Shown: positions 7,781 through 16,080 of the stretch, in pieces
Numbering within the stretch: position 1 is the first letter of the stretch
Layout of the letters: each line of letters starts with the position of its first letter
Source: DATKMG01 sp035541995
GTDB taxonomy: Bacteria > Acidobacteriota > Terriglobia > Versatilivoradales > Versatilivoraceae
Assembly: GCA_035541995.1 (NCBI GenBank)
Contig: DATKMG010000331.1
Span: forward strand, 1 to 21,767
Direction: 5' to 3'
DNA length: 21,767 nt
The notes under the pieces: generated by a model
Databases searched by the model: none
Seen by the model: the letters and a program-made list of their open reading frames with translations, nothing else
What the model was told of the DNA's origin: nothing
Made by a program: the position numbers and the translations under genes

Positions 7781-10700
7781 CTAGAAAAGGTATTTCAGCG
7801 CGAACTGGATGTAGCGTCCGGGCCGACCGCTGTTAATTTGACCAAATGTGCTCAGAGGATTCGTTGCAGTGTCATTGTAAGTGTTGACGCCGGACCACTG
7901 AGTGTGGTTGAAAGCATTGAACATCTCCCAACGGAATTCAATGTTCTGGTTTTCTCGAATCAGGATCTTTTTAAACAGCGATATGTCCCAATTATTGATC
8001 CCCGGCATACGAATGACGTTACGTCCGGCATTCCCTCTGTAGTCGGCAATGCCGTCTCCGTTCAAGTCGGGGGGATTCACAAAAACGCTGGTGTCAAAGT
8101 AACGCGTGAAAGTCCGATCGCCTCCGGGGAGGTTTCCGTCCCCCAGCCGAGACGGAACATCACCCATGTAGTCGTGCGCTGTCGTGTCGAGATTGTAAAC
8201 AGAGGCCGGCGCTCCCGATTCGAATGTAGTAATTGAGTTGATCTGCCAATCTCCGACCAGCCGTTTGAGCCAACTGCTTTTCATAGTGTTGCCAAAAGGC
8301 AATTCATAGGTGATGGCAGCGACAAAACGGTGAGGATGGTCAGTGTCCGAGGCGCTGTGGGACCAATCGCGATGCCACTGACCGCCAATGACAGAAACGT
8401 TATTGTATCCATTATTCAGGAAAACGATATCGGTCTGTTTGGACCAGGTGTAATGAGACAGAATACTCAAGCCATGGGAGAACCGCTTGTCGAACTTGGC
8501 GGTGAAGGCGTGATAAGCGTTATTCCCGTTCTTGTGAATTCCCCACACGTACCCGAAGCGGTCGCAGTAATCAGCGTTCTGAAGGCACAAGGGCCTGGCC
8601 TGCTGAAAGTCATCACCTGTTAAATAAACCCCTTGCTGGGGAAGGTTCATGTCATCGGCAATGACCAGCTTGGTTCCCTTGGAGCCGACGTACCCAAGCG
8701 AGACCATCGTTGATGGGGTGAGTTCTCTTTCCACGTCCAGACTCCAGCGCTGCAGATAAGACGTGGTGGGGGTATCAGCGTCGATGGTGGGAGTGTCCAT
8801 GCGCGGATAAAGAATTCCACCCAGATCCCCCAAAGGAATGGGCCACTCCCCTTTGACCACACCTATGGCCTCAGGGAAGGTATTCTCCATCGTGAAGTAC
8901 ACGGCATTGGGATCGTTCCCGTTGATGGCGGAATAATCAGACGAACTATAATACGAACCGCCGTAGCCCGGGCTGTTGAAGAACATTTGATCCATGAATT
9001 TGTAGCGCCCGGTCTCATAGAAGATCCCGAAGCCGCCGCGGGCGACCCACTTGTCGTTGACCCGATAAGCAAACCCGAAACGCGGGGCAAAGTTGTTCTT
9101 GTCGGCCGCGAAGGGCTTGGCCTTGGTCCCGGGCGTAGTTCCCGGCATCACCATTCGCCAGCCTGGAAATGTCTGATCCAGCACTGCCCAATAGCTGTTG
9201 ACACTCCAGGCCTGGGGAGCGAGTTCGTAGCGGACTCCCAGGTTGACGGTCAACTTGGGACTGAACTGCCAGGTGTCATTAAAATACGCAGCCCATTCGG
9301 GCATGGTAAACCAGAGACTGGCATCCGACCCGTTTTTGATATAGGTCCTTTGAGTCATGTCTGTGACCGTTCCCGTCATGAACTCTGCCAGGTTGTTCCA
9401 GCCGGAACCATCCTCGATAAAGGGACCGCGGCCAGTGTAAGTGCCGGTGAAACCAACCGTGCGAATGATGTCGTTGTCGCGCTCGTCACGGCCGAAATGG
9501 TGGAAGCCCATTTTAAATGTGTGCTTCTTGTGAACCTTGATGGCGCTATCACTGATCTGCCATTGGGGAATGGATTGATACCAGTACTCGCCGGGACCTA
9601 GGCTCAAGCCGCTGAGCTGATCGCTGAGCTTGCCCGTGTCATACGTGCCGATGTTGGTGGCAAAAACTCCGTCATCCTGAACTCCCAACTGCTGCTTGTC
9701 ATAATCTGAAAGTCCTGCGCCGGGGGTAGTGATGTTCTGGAACAGGTTCCGGTACCAGTCCACCGTCATGAAGTTGTTGATGACTTTGGAATCCTCCGAC
9801 ATGTTCTTGGCTTGCATATAGGAGAACTTCAATTCGTTGGAGAAGGTAGGGCTGAAGGTGTGCACCCAGTTGCCGTTATAGATATTGACATTGTGGACTG
9901 GACCACTGCCCAGTGTCAGCTCGGGAATGACGCCGTTTTCATTCAAATTCTGGCCGTTGTCCCGGCTATACTTGAAAAAAATCTGGTCTTTCTGGGTCAG
10001 GTAGTAATCGAAACGAAAATTCCAGTTGTTGTTGTTAATTCCCGTCGTGGACTGTCCCTTATAGTTTCTGATGTCCTCGGGGTTGCCTGAGGCGTAGTTA
10101 GGAAGAGGGAAATGCGAGGCATAAGCCGCCGCCTTAGGATTCACGTTGGTAATGATATTGTTCAGGTAAGGGCGACGCTCTTGCGTAGCCGGGTCGAAGG
10201 TGACGGGGTTGTAGAGGATCATGGAAGGCTCCCCAGGGAAGCGCTCCAGCCACTCTCCAAAATCACCGTTCCGTTCCCGGTCGGTCGGGACATAGGTCAG
10301 GTAGGTAGTCTGGCCGCGACGGCGCAACTTTTCCATGCTGGCAAAGAAGAACAGCTTGTCTTTCCCGTTGAAGACCTTGGGAATGTAAACGGGCCCGCCT
10401 GCGGTGAATCCGTACTGATCCTGGTGACCAGGATCCCGGCCGCGAGTCGGGTCTTCATATTTACTGTAAGGATCGCGGGCATTGAGGCCGTTCACCTGCC
10501 GGTAGTCATAGACACTGCCATGCAGGTTGTTCGTGCCGGACTTCGTGGTCAAACTCATCTGCCCCACGTCACGCCCGTACTCAGAGGAGTAGTTGACGAC
10601 CTCGGTCTTGACCTCCTGGACAGCATCCATGTTGACATTAGTGGTTGGACCTTCCACCCAGTTGTCGTTGCTATTGATTCCATCAATGTAATAGCCAACT

Positions 10701-11293
10701 CCATACTCTGTTCCTCCCAGGTTGTAAACCTTGCTTCCTGGCGCCGTAGCGCTGGCCAATCCCCAATCAGCACGGGAATTGTCGCCGGTGCCACTGTTGA
10801 ACATGGGCGTCAAAACTGCATAGTTAAGGAAGTTGCGGCCCTGGATTGGCATGTCCTGAACAACTCGGTTTTCAATTACCAAGTCCACATTAGCGTCGTC
10901 GGTGTGAATGAGTGGAGCTGCTGCAGTGACTTCCACTTGCTGACTGACTTCACCCACCTCCAGAGAGATATCGATTCGTTGGGTCGTGCCGTTTTCCAGA
11001 CTAGTGGGTGTCGAGATAGACTTCTTGAACCCCTGCTTGGTCACGTCCACCTGGTACCTGCCAGCAATCAAATTGGAGAACACATACTCTCCAGCCTGTC
11101 CGGTCTGTGCTTTCCAGTTCCCACCGGTGTCCAGGTTCTTCAGCTGAACTTCTGCGGTGGGAACCACCGCTTTCTGGGTGTCTGTAACGGTACCCAGGAT
11201 CGTACTCCTCAGGGTCACCTGAGCAAGGGCCGGAGCGCTCGCCAGGGTCAGGAACAAAAGCGGAATGAGGGATGATTTCAGGTATTTTCCCAT
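7781..11293 (-). CDS. Oar-like TonB-dependent outer-membrane receptor
   Basis: This 1170-residue protein has a signal peptide (cleavage after APALA, residue 24). It is followed by a carboxypeptidase-regulatory-like beta-sandwich (about 33-118, beginning GTVTDTQKAVVPTAEVQLKN) and a plug domain with the acidobacterial signature MPIQGRNF (148-155). A long aromatic-rich 22-strand-type beta barrel completes the protein. It ends in YIQFALKYLF; a C-terminal Phe is the usual barrel-assembly signal. Such receptors take up large ligands, commonly oligosaccharides, using TonB energy. No TonB/ExbBD, SusD or FecR/sigma partner is in view. AAGGAG lies 8 bases before ATG 11293. The substrate is inferred from the glycosidase neighbours only. 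Long open frames on its opposite strand look like shadows. Confidence 0.9.
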   Translation of the reverse strand: MGKYLKSSLIPLLFLTLASAPALAQVTLRSTILGTVTDTQKAVVPTAEVQLKNLDTGGNWKAQTGQAGEYVFSNLIAGRYQVDVTKQGFKKSISTPTSLENGTTQRIDISLEVGEVSQQVEVTAAAPLIHTDDANVDLVIENRVVQDMPIQGRNFLNYAVLTPMFNSGTGDNSRADWGLASATAPGSKVYNLGGTEYGVGYYIDGINSNDNWVEGPTTNVNMDAVQEVKTEVVNYSSEYGRDVGQMSLTTKSGTNNLHGSVYDYRQVNGLNARDPYSKYEDPTRGRDPGHQDQYGFTAGGPVYIPKVFNGKDKLFFFASMEKLRRRGQTTYLTYVPTDRERNGDFGEWLERFPGEPSMILYNPVTFDPATQERRPYLNNIITNVNPKAAAYASHFPLPNYASGNPEDIRNYKGQSTTGINNNNWNFRFDYYLTQKDQIFFKYSRDNGQNLNENGVIPELTLGSGPVHNVNIYNGNWVHTFSPTFSNELKFSYMQAKNMSEDSKVINNFMTVDWYRNLFQNITTPGAGLSDYDKQQLGVQDDGVFATNIGTYDTGKLSDQLSGLSLGPGEYWYQSIPQWQISDSAIKVHKKHTFKMGFHHFGRDERDNDIIRTVGFTGTYTGRGPFIEDGSGWNNLAEFMTGTVTDMTQRTYIKNGSDASLWFTMPEWAAYFNDTWQFSPKLTVNLGVRYELAPQAWSVNSYWAVLDQTFPGWRMVMPGTTPGTKAKPFAADKNNFAPRFGFAYRVNDKWVARGGFGIFYETGRYKFMDQMFFNSPGYGGSYYSSSDYSAINGNDPNAVYFTMENTFPEAIGVVKGEWPIPLGDLGGILYPRMDTPTIDADTPTTSYLQRWSLDVERELTPSTMVSLGYVGSKGTKLVIADDMNLPQQGVYLTGDDFQQARPLCLQNADYCDRFGYVWGIHKNGNNAYHAFTAKFDKRFSHGLSILSHYTWSKQTDIVFLNNGYNNVSVIGGQWHRDWSHSASDTDHPHRFVAAITYELPFGNTMKSSWLKRLVGDWQINSITTFESGAPASVYNLDTTAHDYMGDVPSRLGDGNLPGGDRTFTRYFDTSVFVNPPDLNGDGIADYRGNAGRNVIRMPGINNWDISLFKKILIRENQNIEFRWEMFNAFNHTQWSGVNTYNDTATNPLSTFGQINSGRPGRYIQFALKYLF

Positions 11294-11471
11294 GGGTCAA
11301 ACTCCTTGGCTGAAAGGTTTCAAGAATGTCGACTAAAGCTGCCCAGCAGCGATAGTTGGTTGAATTCGGGAATTAAACCTACAGAACTACCGGTGAGATT
11401 GCCTCTCCGGTTCGAGCAAAGTGGCAAGGCGACCGTCCACGGCTCTTTGAAACGCTTCAACTTTACGCCGA

Positions 11472-11500
11472 AATTTACCCCTCAGATTGACCGTTGTCAA
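11472..11500 (-). promoter_or_regulatory. Candidate sigma-70-type promoter for the TonB-dependent receptor
   Basis: Read on the minus strand, a perfect TTGACA (11500-11495) is followed after exactly 17 bases by TAAATT (11477-11472), which matches the -10 consensus at 4 of 6 positions. The receptor ATG at 11293 would have a leader of about 170 bases. The -35 box is half of a small dyad, TTGAC-CGTT-GTCAA (11487-11500), which could be an operator. The weak -10 keeps confidence low. Confidence 0.4.
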
Positions 11501-11566
11501 GAGAAAAATGCACGCTGGTGTCGTGGGGCAGAAGGCGTGGAAAATTTCGCAATTCCGGGAAAACTC

Positions 11567-11582
11567 CGTGTGAGGGCACACG
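11567..11582. promoter_or_regulatory. 16-bp perfect palindrome next to a TATAAT box
   Basis: CGTGTG-AGGG-CACACG has perfect 6-base arms. TATAAT follows on the plus strand at 11586-11591. The arrangement looks like an operator over a plus-strand promoter, but no plus-strand gene follows, so it may regulate the minus-strand receptor from a distance or be chance. Confidence 0.25.
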
Positions 11583-11800
11583 GCCTATAATGTATCCAAA
11601 GGCATTACTAAAGGTGTAGGCCGGATCCCACCTTCCGGAATCTCCTAGCACCTCCTCAATTACCGGTGGAGGACCAAGCTCAGGTCAGGGAGGCCCGCTG
11701 TGCCACATCGTCTTCTGGAGCGTTGTGGGGTGACAGCAGTCTCCCCCTCCAGCCCAGAATTCCCCGTTTGACCGGCCCCATAAACGAAGGCTTCCGAGAG

Positions 11801-11816
11801 GGTCTCCTCAGAGACC
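11801..11816 (-). terminator. Hairpin immediately after the GH42-like gene stop
   Basis: Read on the minus strand, GGTCTC-TGAG-GAGACC follows directly after the TAA at 11817-11819. It is a perfect 6-bp stem with a 4-base loop. No U-tract follows, so it is only a possible terminator or a 3'-end protector. Confidence 0.3.
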
Positions 11817-14525
11817 TTAGTTCACAGCCAGCCGTTGCTCGGCTCGAGATCCTGTGGTGATATCGTGAACTCTTATACTGTATTCCCCCTTGGACAAATT
11901 CACAGCCAGAGGCAACTCCCATAGAACCTTCCCACCGGGCGCGGCAAGATTGCTCGTCAGCATCGAGAGTTCCCGGCCAGACGGGTCAAAGAACTGTACC
12001 CTAAAAGTATGGGTATCACCCAGCATGGGTCCCTTCAGTCCCAAATTAACCTCGACGAGCTCTCCGCCCTTGGCTTCTCGAGGAGCATTTATCGTCAAGT
12101 CATTCACAGGTTCCGGCAGAATGGCCAGGATCGTAGGCTGAATTGGGTCCAATGGAAATAGAAAGGTTCTCATCCTCCCCAGAAAGATCCCGCGACGAGT
12201 GTCATAAAGAGCGACTTCTTTATGGAAATCAATTCTCAACTCTAAGGGTCCCTTCAGGGCTGTCTGCTTCTGGTAGTCTGCCGGGCCCAGCTCTGAGACC
12301 ATCAACCCGTAGTTCCGGTGGATTCCTAGTATTCGGAGATTGCCGCACTGCCAGGGATGAACTTCAACGCCAGCCACCGCCTCACCGTTGGAATGAGTGA
12401 TGGAATAACTCGCGGGTAGGTTGGCGGAGTTCAAAAGTTCATTTATGAGTCGACGCAGGTTTTCTCCCTTGGAAGGTTGGACCCTCCATAAGTGATAATT
12501 CGTAGTGTCAGCATTAAGGTAAATTGATGTTCCTTTGTTGTGTCGATTGACAATGACGGCCGGTGTGCCGTTGGCATCCCGGTAAAGTACCGTGGCTCCG
12601 GAAAGTACTTTCAATCCTGGCTCCGCGGTTGAAACATCTGCCAGAGTCAACGGGTATTGCGGAGACCTCTCTTTCCCGACATACTTCAATCCGGGGGGGC
12701 CGGGCGCATAACTCCGGTCTAATCGTTGAATGCCGAAGAAATCGTCCAACTGTCCCTTCGGCAGCCGCTTGCAGTGGCTGTCCATCAAGGCTGTTCGACA
12801 GTCGGCGATCAAGGTTCCACCTCTTTCAACGAATCGCCTGAGCGCGGCACATTCCGTTTCAGACATGGCGACTGATTGCGGCAGGATCATCACTTTGGCA
12901 ACCATTTTGTCAAAGTCACCGTTCTCGAGTTGTGCGTAGGAGACAAAGGTATATTGCCGGAGATTATCCTCGAGCAGGTAGATGGTCGACTGACGCAGCC
13001 GAAGGAATTTCGATTCCGTATACTCATATCTGGAGCGCTTATCCACCCAGTCCTCTCCCAGTGGCCGGTGCTCAATCATCCAATGGGCGGTGATGGAAGG
13101 TTGAGAATAGTGGACCGCGATGGGGTCGTTGACACGCTGCATATAGCAGAGCTGTTTACCCAAGCCGCCGGTTAATTCCCGATAGGTCGGTCCAACCATC
13201 TGACCTAATGGAGTCGGATGGCCGGCAGCATCCAGGTACCGATTCTCTTCGTCATAAATAATCACGCCCCGGTCTCCGTGCAGAGCCTGATACCATAGAC
13301 GCCAAATCTCCATGTTGTCGGCCCCGAATCCCGTGGTAAGTGCTGGTTTCTGCGGCGCGAAGGACCGCCAGATCTCCCGATTGCAGCCAATGTTGTAGGG
13401 TTCCGCCACATCGATGGCTTGCGAGAGCAGCCAGTAGTCGTAACCTCCAAAAGCGCTCGGCGCCTGACAGCCGACCAGACCGGCGATTGCCCCCGGATCA
13501 ATGGACTTGACAGTTTTGCTGGCCTTGGCGGCCGCTTCGGAAAAGGTGATGTTCATGAACGTGCGGTGGTCTGCCCAAGGAGACAGATTTTCGTCCCCCC
13601 GCTTCATCATCTCATCCGTGGTGAGCGGCGTCACATCCTGCAGGTCTGCAAAGTGAGTGCCCCACTCCTGGTTAATCGCCTGCAAAGAGCCATACTGAGA
13701 GAGTAGCCACTTCCGCATGGCCTTAAGGGTCAGAGGGCAGAAGCAGAAATCCCAGGCTTCTATCAGGTTAGCGACTCCGGTTTCATCCGTGGAATAAAAG
13801 AAAGGCTTGAAGCGCATTTGGGCCAAGACGACCTGGCGGATTTTGGCTATGGCGTGAGATTCAGCTTCAGGATCATGGAAACAAGGCTTGCGGAAGAAGG
13901 GCTCCTTGCGAGTCCGGTCGGCCTTGTAGGCAACCTTGGTTTCTAACATCAACTTGTCTTTCGGATCCAGGTCTGGCGTATGGTACGGGGCATAGAACTC
14001 ATCGGCCATCTGATCGCAATAGAAACGGTAGTCTTTCTTCCACCAGATGGCGGCTCCGTCCGCAGTGCGGCTGGCCACATTTTGAATTTGCCCTGCCGTA
14101 ACTCCCAGCTCACGCAAGCCTGCTTGTTGATCGGGGCGATAAGGGTAATACATGATGACCTGGTAATCGTCCCAAGGTTCGGATGGGGTCACAATGAACT
14201 CCGTTCGAAGGGTCTTCAGCGTCGTGGAACCCAGGGCCAGTTCGGCCTCCAGAAAATTCTGAAGTGCTACAGCCCGCCTCAAGGGGAGGGAAATAGGCAC
14301 CTGGTTCCCGTCCACGGCCATCCGCCGTTGCTCAACGGCCACGGTTCGGTCATAACCGTCAGTCCAAACCAGCCTGAGTGTCCCTTCGCCCTTGAGTCCA
14401 GAAGGAAGATTCAGTATGGCCTTCAGTGTGTCATTGCGAGTCACCAGGGCTTTGTTGATCTCAAGTGACTGGGCCGCGATATTCGAGGTAAACATCAAGC
14501 CTGCTAGTACAAACAACCAGATCAT
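11817..14525 (-). CDS. Exported GH42-like glycoside hydrolase (beta-galactosidase-type clan)
   Basis: This 902-residue protein has a signal peptide (NIAAQS, cleavage near 18-19). A beta-sandwich lies at about 20-112, a GH42-like barrel at about 118-450, a trimerisation/GATase-like domain at about 515-700 and C-terminal beta domains follow. GH42 landmarks are YSTDETG (244-250, acid/base region with Glu248), KWLLSQYGSLQAINQEWGT (272-290), IDVAEPYNIG (371-380) and LWYQALHGDRGVIIYDEENR (410-429). The trimerisation signature is AALRRFVERGGTLIADCRTALMD (560-582). I cannot place the nucleophile Glu with confidence: KPALTTGFG (393-401) lies where an E would be expected. GH42 enzymes usually cleave beta-galactosides; an export signal and the extra domains suggest action on polymers or oligosaccharides. 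GGAGAG lies just before ATG 14525. The family call is from motif memory. Confidence 0.7.
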   Translation of the reverse strand: MIWLFVLAGLMFTSNIAAQSLEINKALVTRNDTLKAILNLPSGLKGEGTLRLVWTDGYDRTVAVEQRRMAVDGNQVPISLPLRRAVALQNFLEAELALGSTTLKTLRTEFIVTPSEPWDDYQVIMYYPYRPDQQAGLRELGVTAGQIQNVASRTADGAAIWWKKDYRFYCDQMADEFYAPYHTPDLDPKDKLMLETKVAYKADRTRKEPFFRKPCFHDPEAESHAIAKIRQVVLAQMRFKPFFYSTDETGVANLIEAWDFCFCPLTLKAMRKWLLSQYGSLQAINQEWGTHFADLQDVTPLTTDEMMKRGDENLSPWADHRTFMNITFSEAAAKASKTVKSIDPGAIAGLVGCQAPSAFGGYDYWLLSQAIDVAEPYNIGCNREIWRSFAPQKPALTTGFGADNMEIWRLWYQALHGDRGVIIYDEENRYLDAAGHPTPLGQMVGPTYRELTGGLGKQLCYMQRVNDPIAVHYSQPSITAHWMIEHRPLGEDWVDKRSRYEYTESKFLRLRQSTIYLLEDNLRQYTFVSYAQLENGDFDKMVAKVMILPQSVAMSETECAALRRFVERGGTLIADCRTALMDSHCKRLPKGQLDDFFGIQRLDRSYAPGPPGLKYVGKERSPQYPLTLADVSTAEPGLKVLSGATVLYRDANGTPAVIVNRHNKGTSIYLNADTTNYHLWRVQPSKGENLRRLINELLNSANLPASYSITHSNGEAVAGVEVHPWQCGNLRILGIHRNYGLMVSELGPADYQKQTALKGPLELRIDFHKEVALYDTRRGIFLGRMRTFLFPLDPIQPTILAILPEPVNDLTINAPREAKGGELVEVNLGLKGPMLGDTHTFRVQFFDPSGRELSMLTSNLAAPGGKVLWELPLAVNLSKGEYSIRVHDITTGSRAEQRLAVN

Positions 14526-14611
14526 GGGTCTCTCCGTGGAACTGCAGAGCCTTCATTCCGCTCAGACAAACAACAAGACCAAACGAGGCGAACATGACAA
14601 GCCAAACCTAA

Positions 14612-14638
14612 ACGCAAAGACGCCAGGACGCAAGGAGG
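14612..14638 (-). repeat. Dispersed 8-base-period repeat, copy 2 (reverse orientation)
   Basis: Plus-strand units ACGCAAAG, ACGCCAGG and ACGCAAGG follow each other, then AGG. Reversed, this matches the TGTGCCTT-type units at 1938 and 16748. A further partial unit, GGCACAGAGGA, follows at about 14647. It lies upstream of the GH42-like gene start. Confidence 0.5.
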
Positions 14639-14751
14639 AACTCCAGGCACAGAGGACTGTGGGCAAAGTCTATTCAACATGGTTCGAATTGAACTTGCGC
14701 TGAAAGCGAAATATTTTATAGCCTAGGCTTCAAGCCGTCCAATGTGGAGGT

Positions 14752-14900
14752 TCCCTGAAGGGGATCAATAATATCCCTACGTTGCTGGGTTATTGTTCCC
14801 TTCCAGGGAACCAAAATAACGATTGCCATTTTCCCAGGGTAGTCCGTCCGCCAGAAGCGGACGTCCAACCCTGGGCTGGAATATTTCGTCCTTTCAGGAC
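14752..14900. repeat. Chain of four palindromes between the ROK and GH42-like genes
   Basis: The 463-bp gap 14526-14988 holds an ordered set of hairpins. The first is CCC-TGAA-GGG near 14753-14762. The second, at 14789-14820, has GTTATT/AATAAC outside and GTTCCCT/AGGGAAC inside. The third, at 14833-14875, has CCCAGGGT/ACCCTGGG outside and GTCCGC/GCGGAC inside. The fourth is GTCCT-TTC-AGGAC at 14888-14900. The third unit, followed by CTGGAATATTTCGTCC, resembles a modular repeat that I recall from Acidobacteria and Planctomycetes genomes; this needs a search. It may act as the end signal of the ROK gene. The rest of the gap shows only the 8-base-period repeat. Confidence 0.65.
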
Positions 14901-14988
14901 AACCAGAAACGGGAAACTGTGGTCTCGCACTATGAGGAACATTGAGTTATTGGGGATTTAATAATCCCTGTAGCAGAGAACACACGAG

Positions 14989-15822
14989 TCACAGGCACAA
15001 GGCTGCGGCGCCGAGGATGGCTGCGTGCTCAATATCAGAAACCACGATCTTCAGAGCTCGGGCAGCACGCTGGTAAAGGAATTTGTCCAGTGAGCTGCGG
15101 AGGCTATTCTCAAAATACTGGAAATCCCGGCTTACAGACCCTCCCAAGACGACGATGTCCGGATCGACTGCATACATCACAAACTGGATCGCATCACCCA
15201 GTATGAGTCCGAACTCATCGAAAATCCGTTTGGCCTCCACGTCTCCCTGGGAGGCACGCATGGCGAGCAATTCTCCGGTCACCCCATACACTCTCTGGAA
15301 AAACTGTCCCCCCGCATAGTTCTCCAGAATCCCGTCTCGATAAGGAACGACCCCGAACTCTCCGGCTCCGCAATGACTCCCCGAATAAAGCTGTCCATTG
15401 AGGATGAGCCCGGTTCCCAGTCCGGTCCCGACCACCATCCCCGCCACATTTCTGTAGCCCTTAGCTTTTCCAAAGTAGCTTTCCCCCAGGACAAAACAAT
15501 TGGCGTCATTGTTGACGAAGACGGGCACATGGTAGTGGTCTTCCCAAATGGACTTCAGCGGCACCTCTTGCCAGGAAGGAATGTTCAGAGTGTCATAAAC
15601 AATGCCCAGCTCGGTGTCAACGACGGAGGGAACACCAATCCCAATTCCGGAAACTTCAGAGCTGAAGATCTTGTCCAGGAGTTTCTCAATCTCTTCCAGG
15701 ACCGTCTCTTGTGAGGCATTCGCATCGATCCTATTTGAATGAATATGGCTGACCTTGCCATTCTGCACCAATCCGACCCGGACATTGGTTCCGCCCAGGT
15801 CAACTCCTAGCAATGTGCGCAT
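14989..15822 (-). CDS. ROK-family sugar kinase (glucokinase-like)
   Basis: This 277-residue cytoplasmic protein begins MRTLLGVDLGGTNVRVG, the phosphate-binding loop of the ASKHA/ROK fold. Other landmarks are IGIGVPSVVD (60-69), FVNNDANC (102-109, catalytic Asp106), MVVGTGLGTGLILNG (129-143) and the C-terminal DPDIVVLGGSVS. It would phosphorylate a hexose such as glucose with ATP. The usual ROK zinc motif (CxCGxxGC) is absent: after HCGAGEFG (150-157) comes VPYRDGILENYAGGQFF, as in a zinc-less ROK branch that I associate with Bacteroidetes and Acidobacteria. ATG 15822 has GGAG 8 bases upstream. The frame is open to 16023, but the extra 67 residues have no ROK homology. It follows a broken second ROK gene. 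Confidence 0.85.
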   Translation of the reverse strand: MRTLLGVDLGGTNVRVGLVQNGKVSHIHSNRIDANASQETVLEEIEKLLDKIFSSEVSGIGIGVPSVVDTELGIVYDTLNIPSWQEVPLKSIWEDHYHVPVFVNNDANCFVLGESYFGKAKGYRNVAGMVVGTGLGTGLILNGQLYSGSHCGAGEFGVVPYRDGILENYAGGQFFQRVYGVTGELLAMRASQGDVEAKRIFDEFGLILGDAIQFVMYAVDPDIVVLGGSVSRDFQYFENSLRSSLDKFLYQRAARALKIVVSDIEHAAILGAAALCL

Positions 15823-15928
15823 GTGCTCGGCTCCTATTGGTACTCCTCTGAAAATCCGGCTGGTGCAATTAACAAATCCACCGGTGGTTGAGTCCGCCAT
15901 TGTCGGACGACACCACCGGCTAATGGCT

Positions 15929-15947
15929 TCGAACCCTGCGGGTTCGA
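15929..15947. repeat. Perfect hairpin upstream of the ROK gene
   Basis: TCGAACCC-TGC-GGGTTCGA has an 8-bp stem and 3-base loop, flanked by an outer AATGG/CCATT pair. It lies between the broken and the intact ROK genes. Without a T-run on either side it is a weak terminator; it may be an isolated member of the palindrome family or a leader structure. Confidence 0.4.
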
Positions 15948-16080
15948 CGTTTCCATTGGTACAGTTAATGTGGAAGAAAGCTGTGTCGCATTTTTCTGCA
16001 CCTCGGATATTGAAAGAAGGCAACGAAGACCTTGGGACCCTGACTGTCTCCTAGCCCACCGACCCCGAACCGCGGGATCC

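Larger units (their letters stand above)
11294..11816. other. 523-bp intergenic region upstream of the receptor gene
   Basis: There is no convincing gene here; the short open frames show no signal peptide, motif or ribosome site. The region holds a candidate promoter for the receptor (11472-11500), a 16-bp palindrome beside a TATAAT box (11567-11591), and a hairpin just after the stop of the GH42-like gene (11801-11816). The rest, about 11592-11800, shows nothing that I recognise. Confidence 0.6.

Noticed and set aside
10112..11275. A 387-residue plus-strand open frame opposite the receptor gene
   Set aside because: It is antisense to a clear TonB-dependent receptor, has no ribosome site or family motif, and its composition mirrors the codons of the opposite strand.
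14752..14900. A CRISPR array
   Set aside because: The palindromes differ from each other and are not separated by regular unique spacers; no cas genes are near.
15823..16023. A 67-residue N-terminal extension of the ROK kinase
   Set aside because: The ROK fold begins exactly at MRTLLGVDLGGT and a ribosome binding site precedes that ATG; the extension contains the hairpin at 15929.
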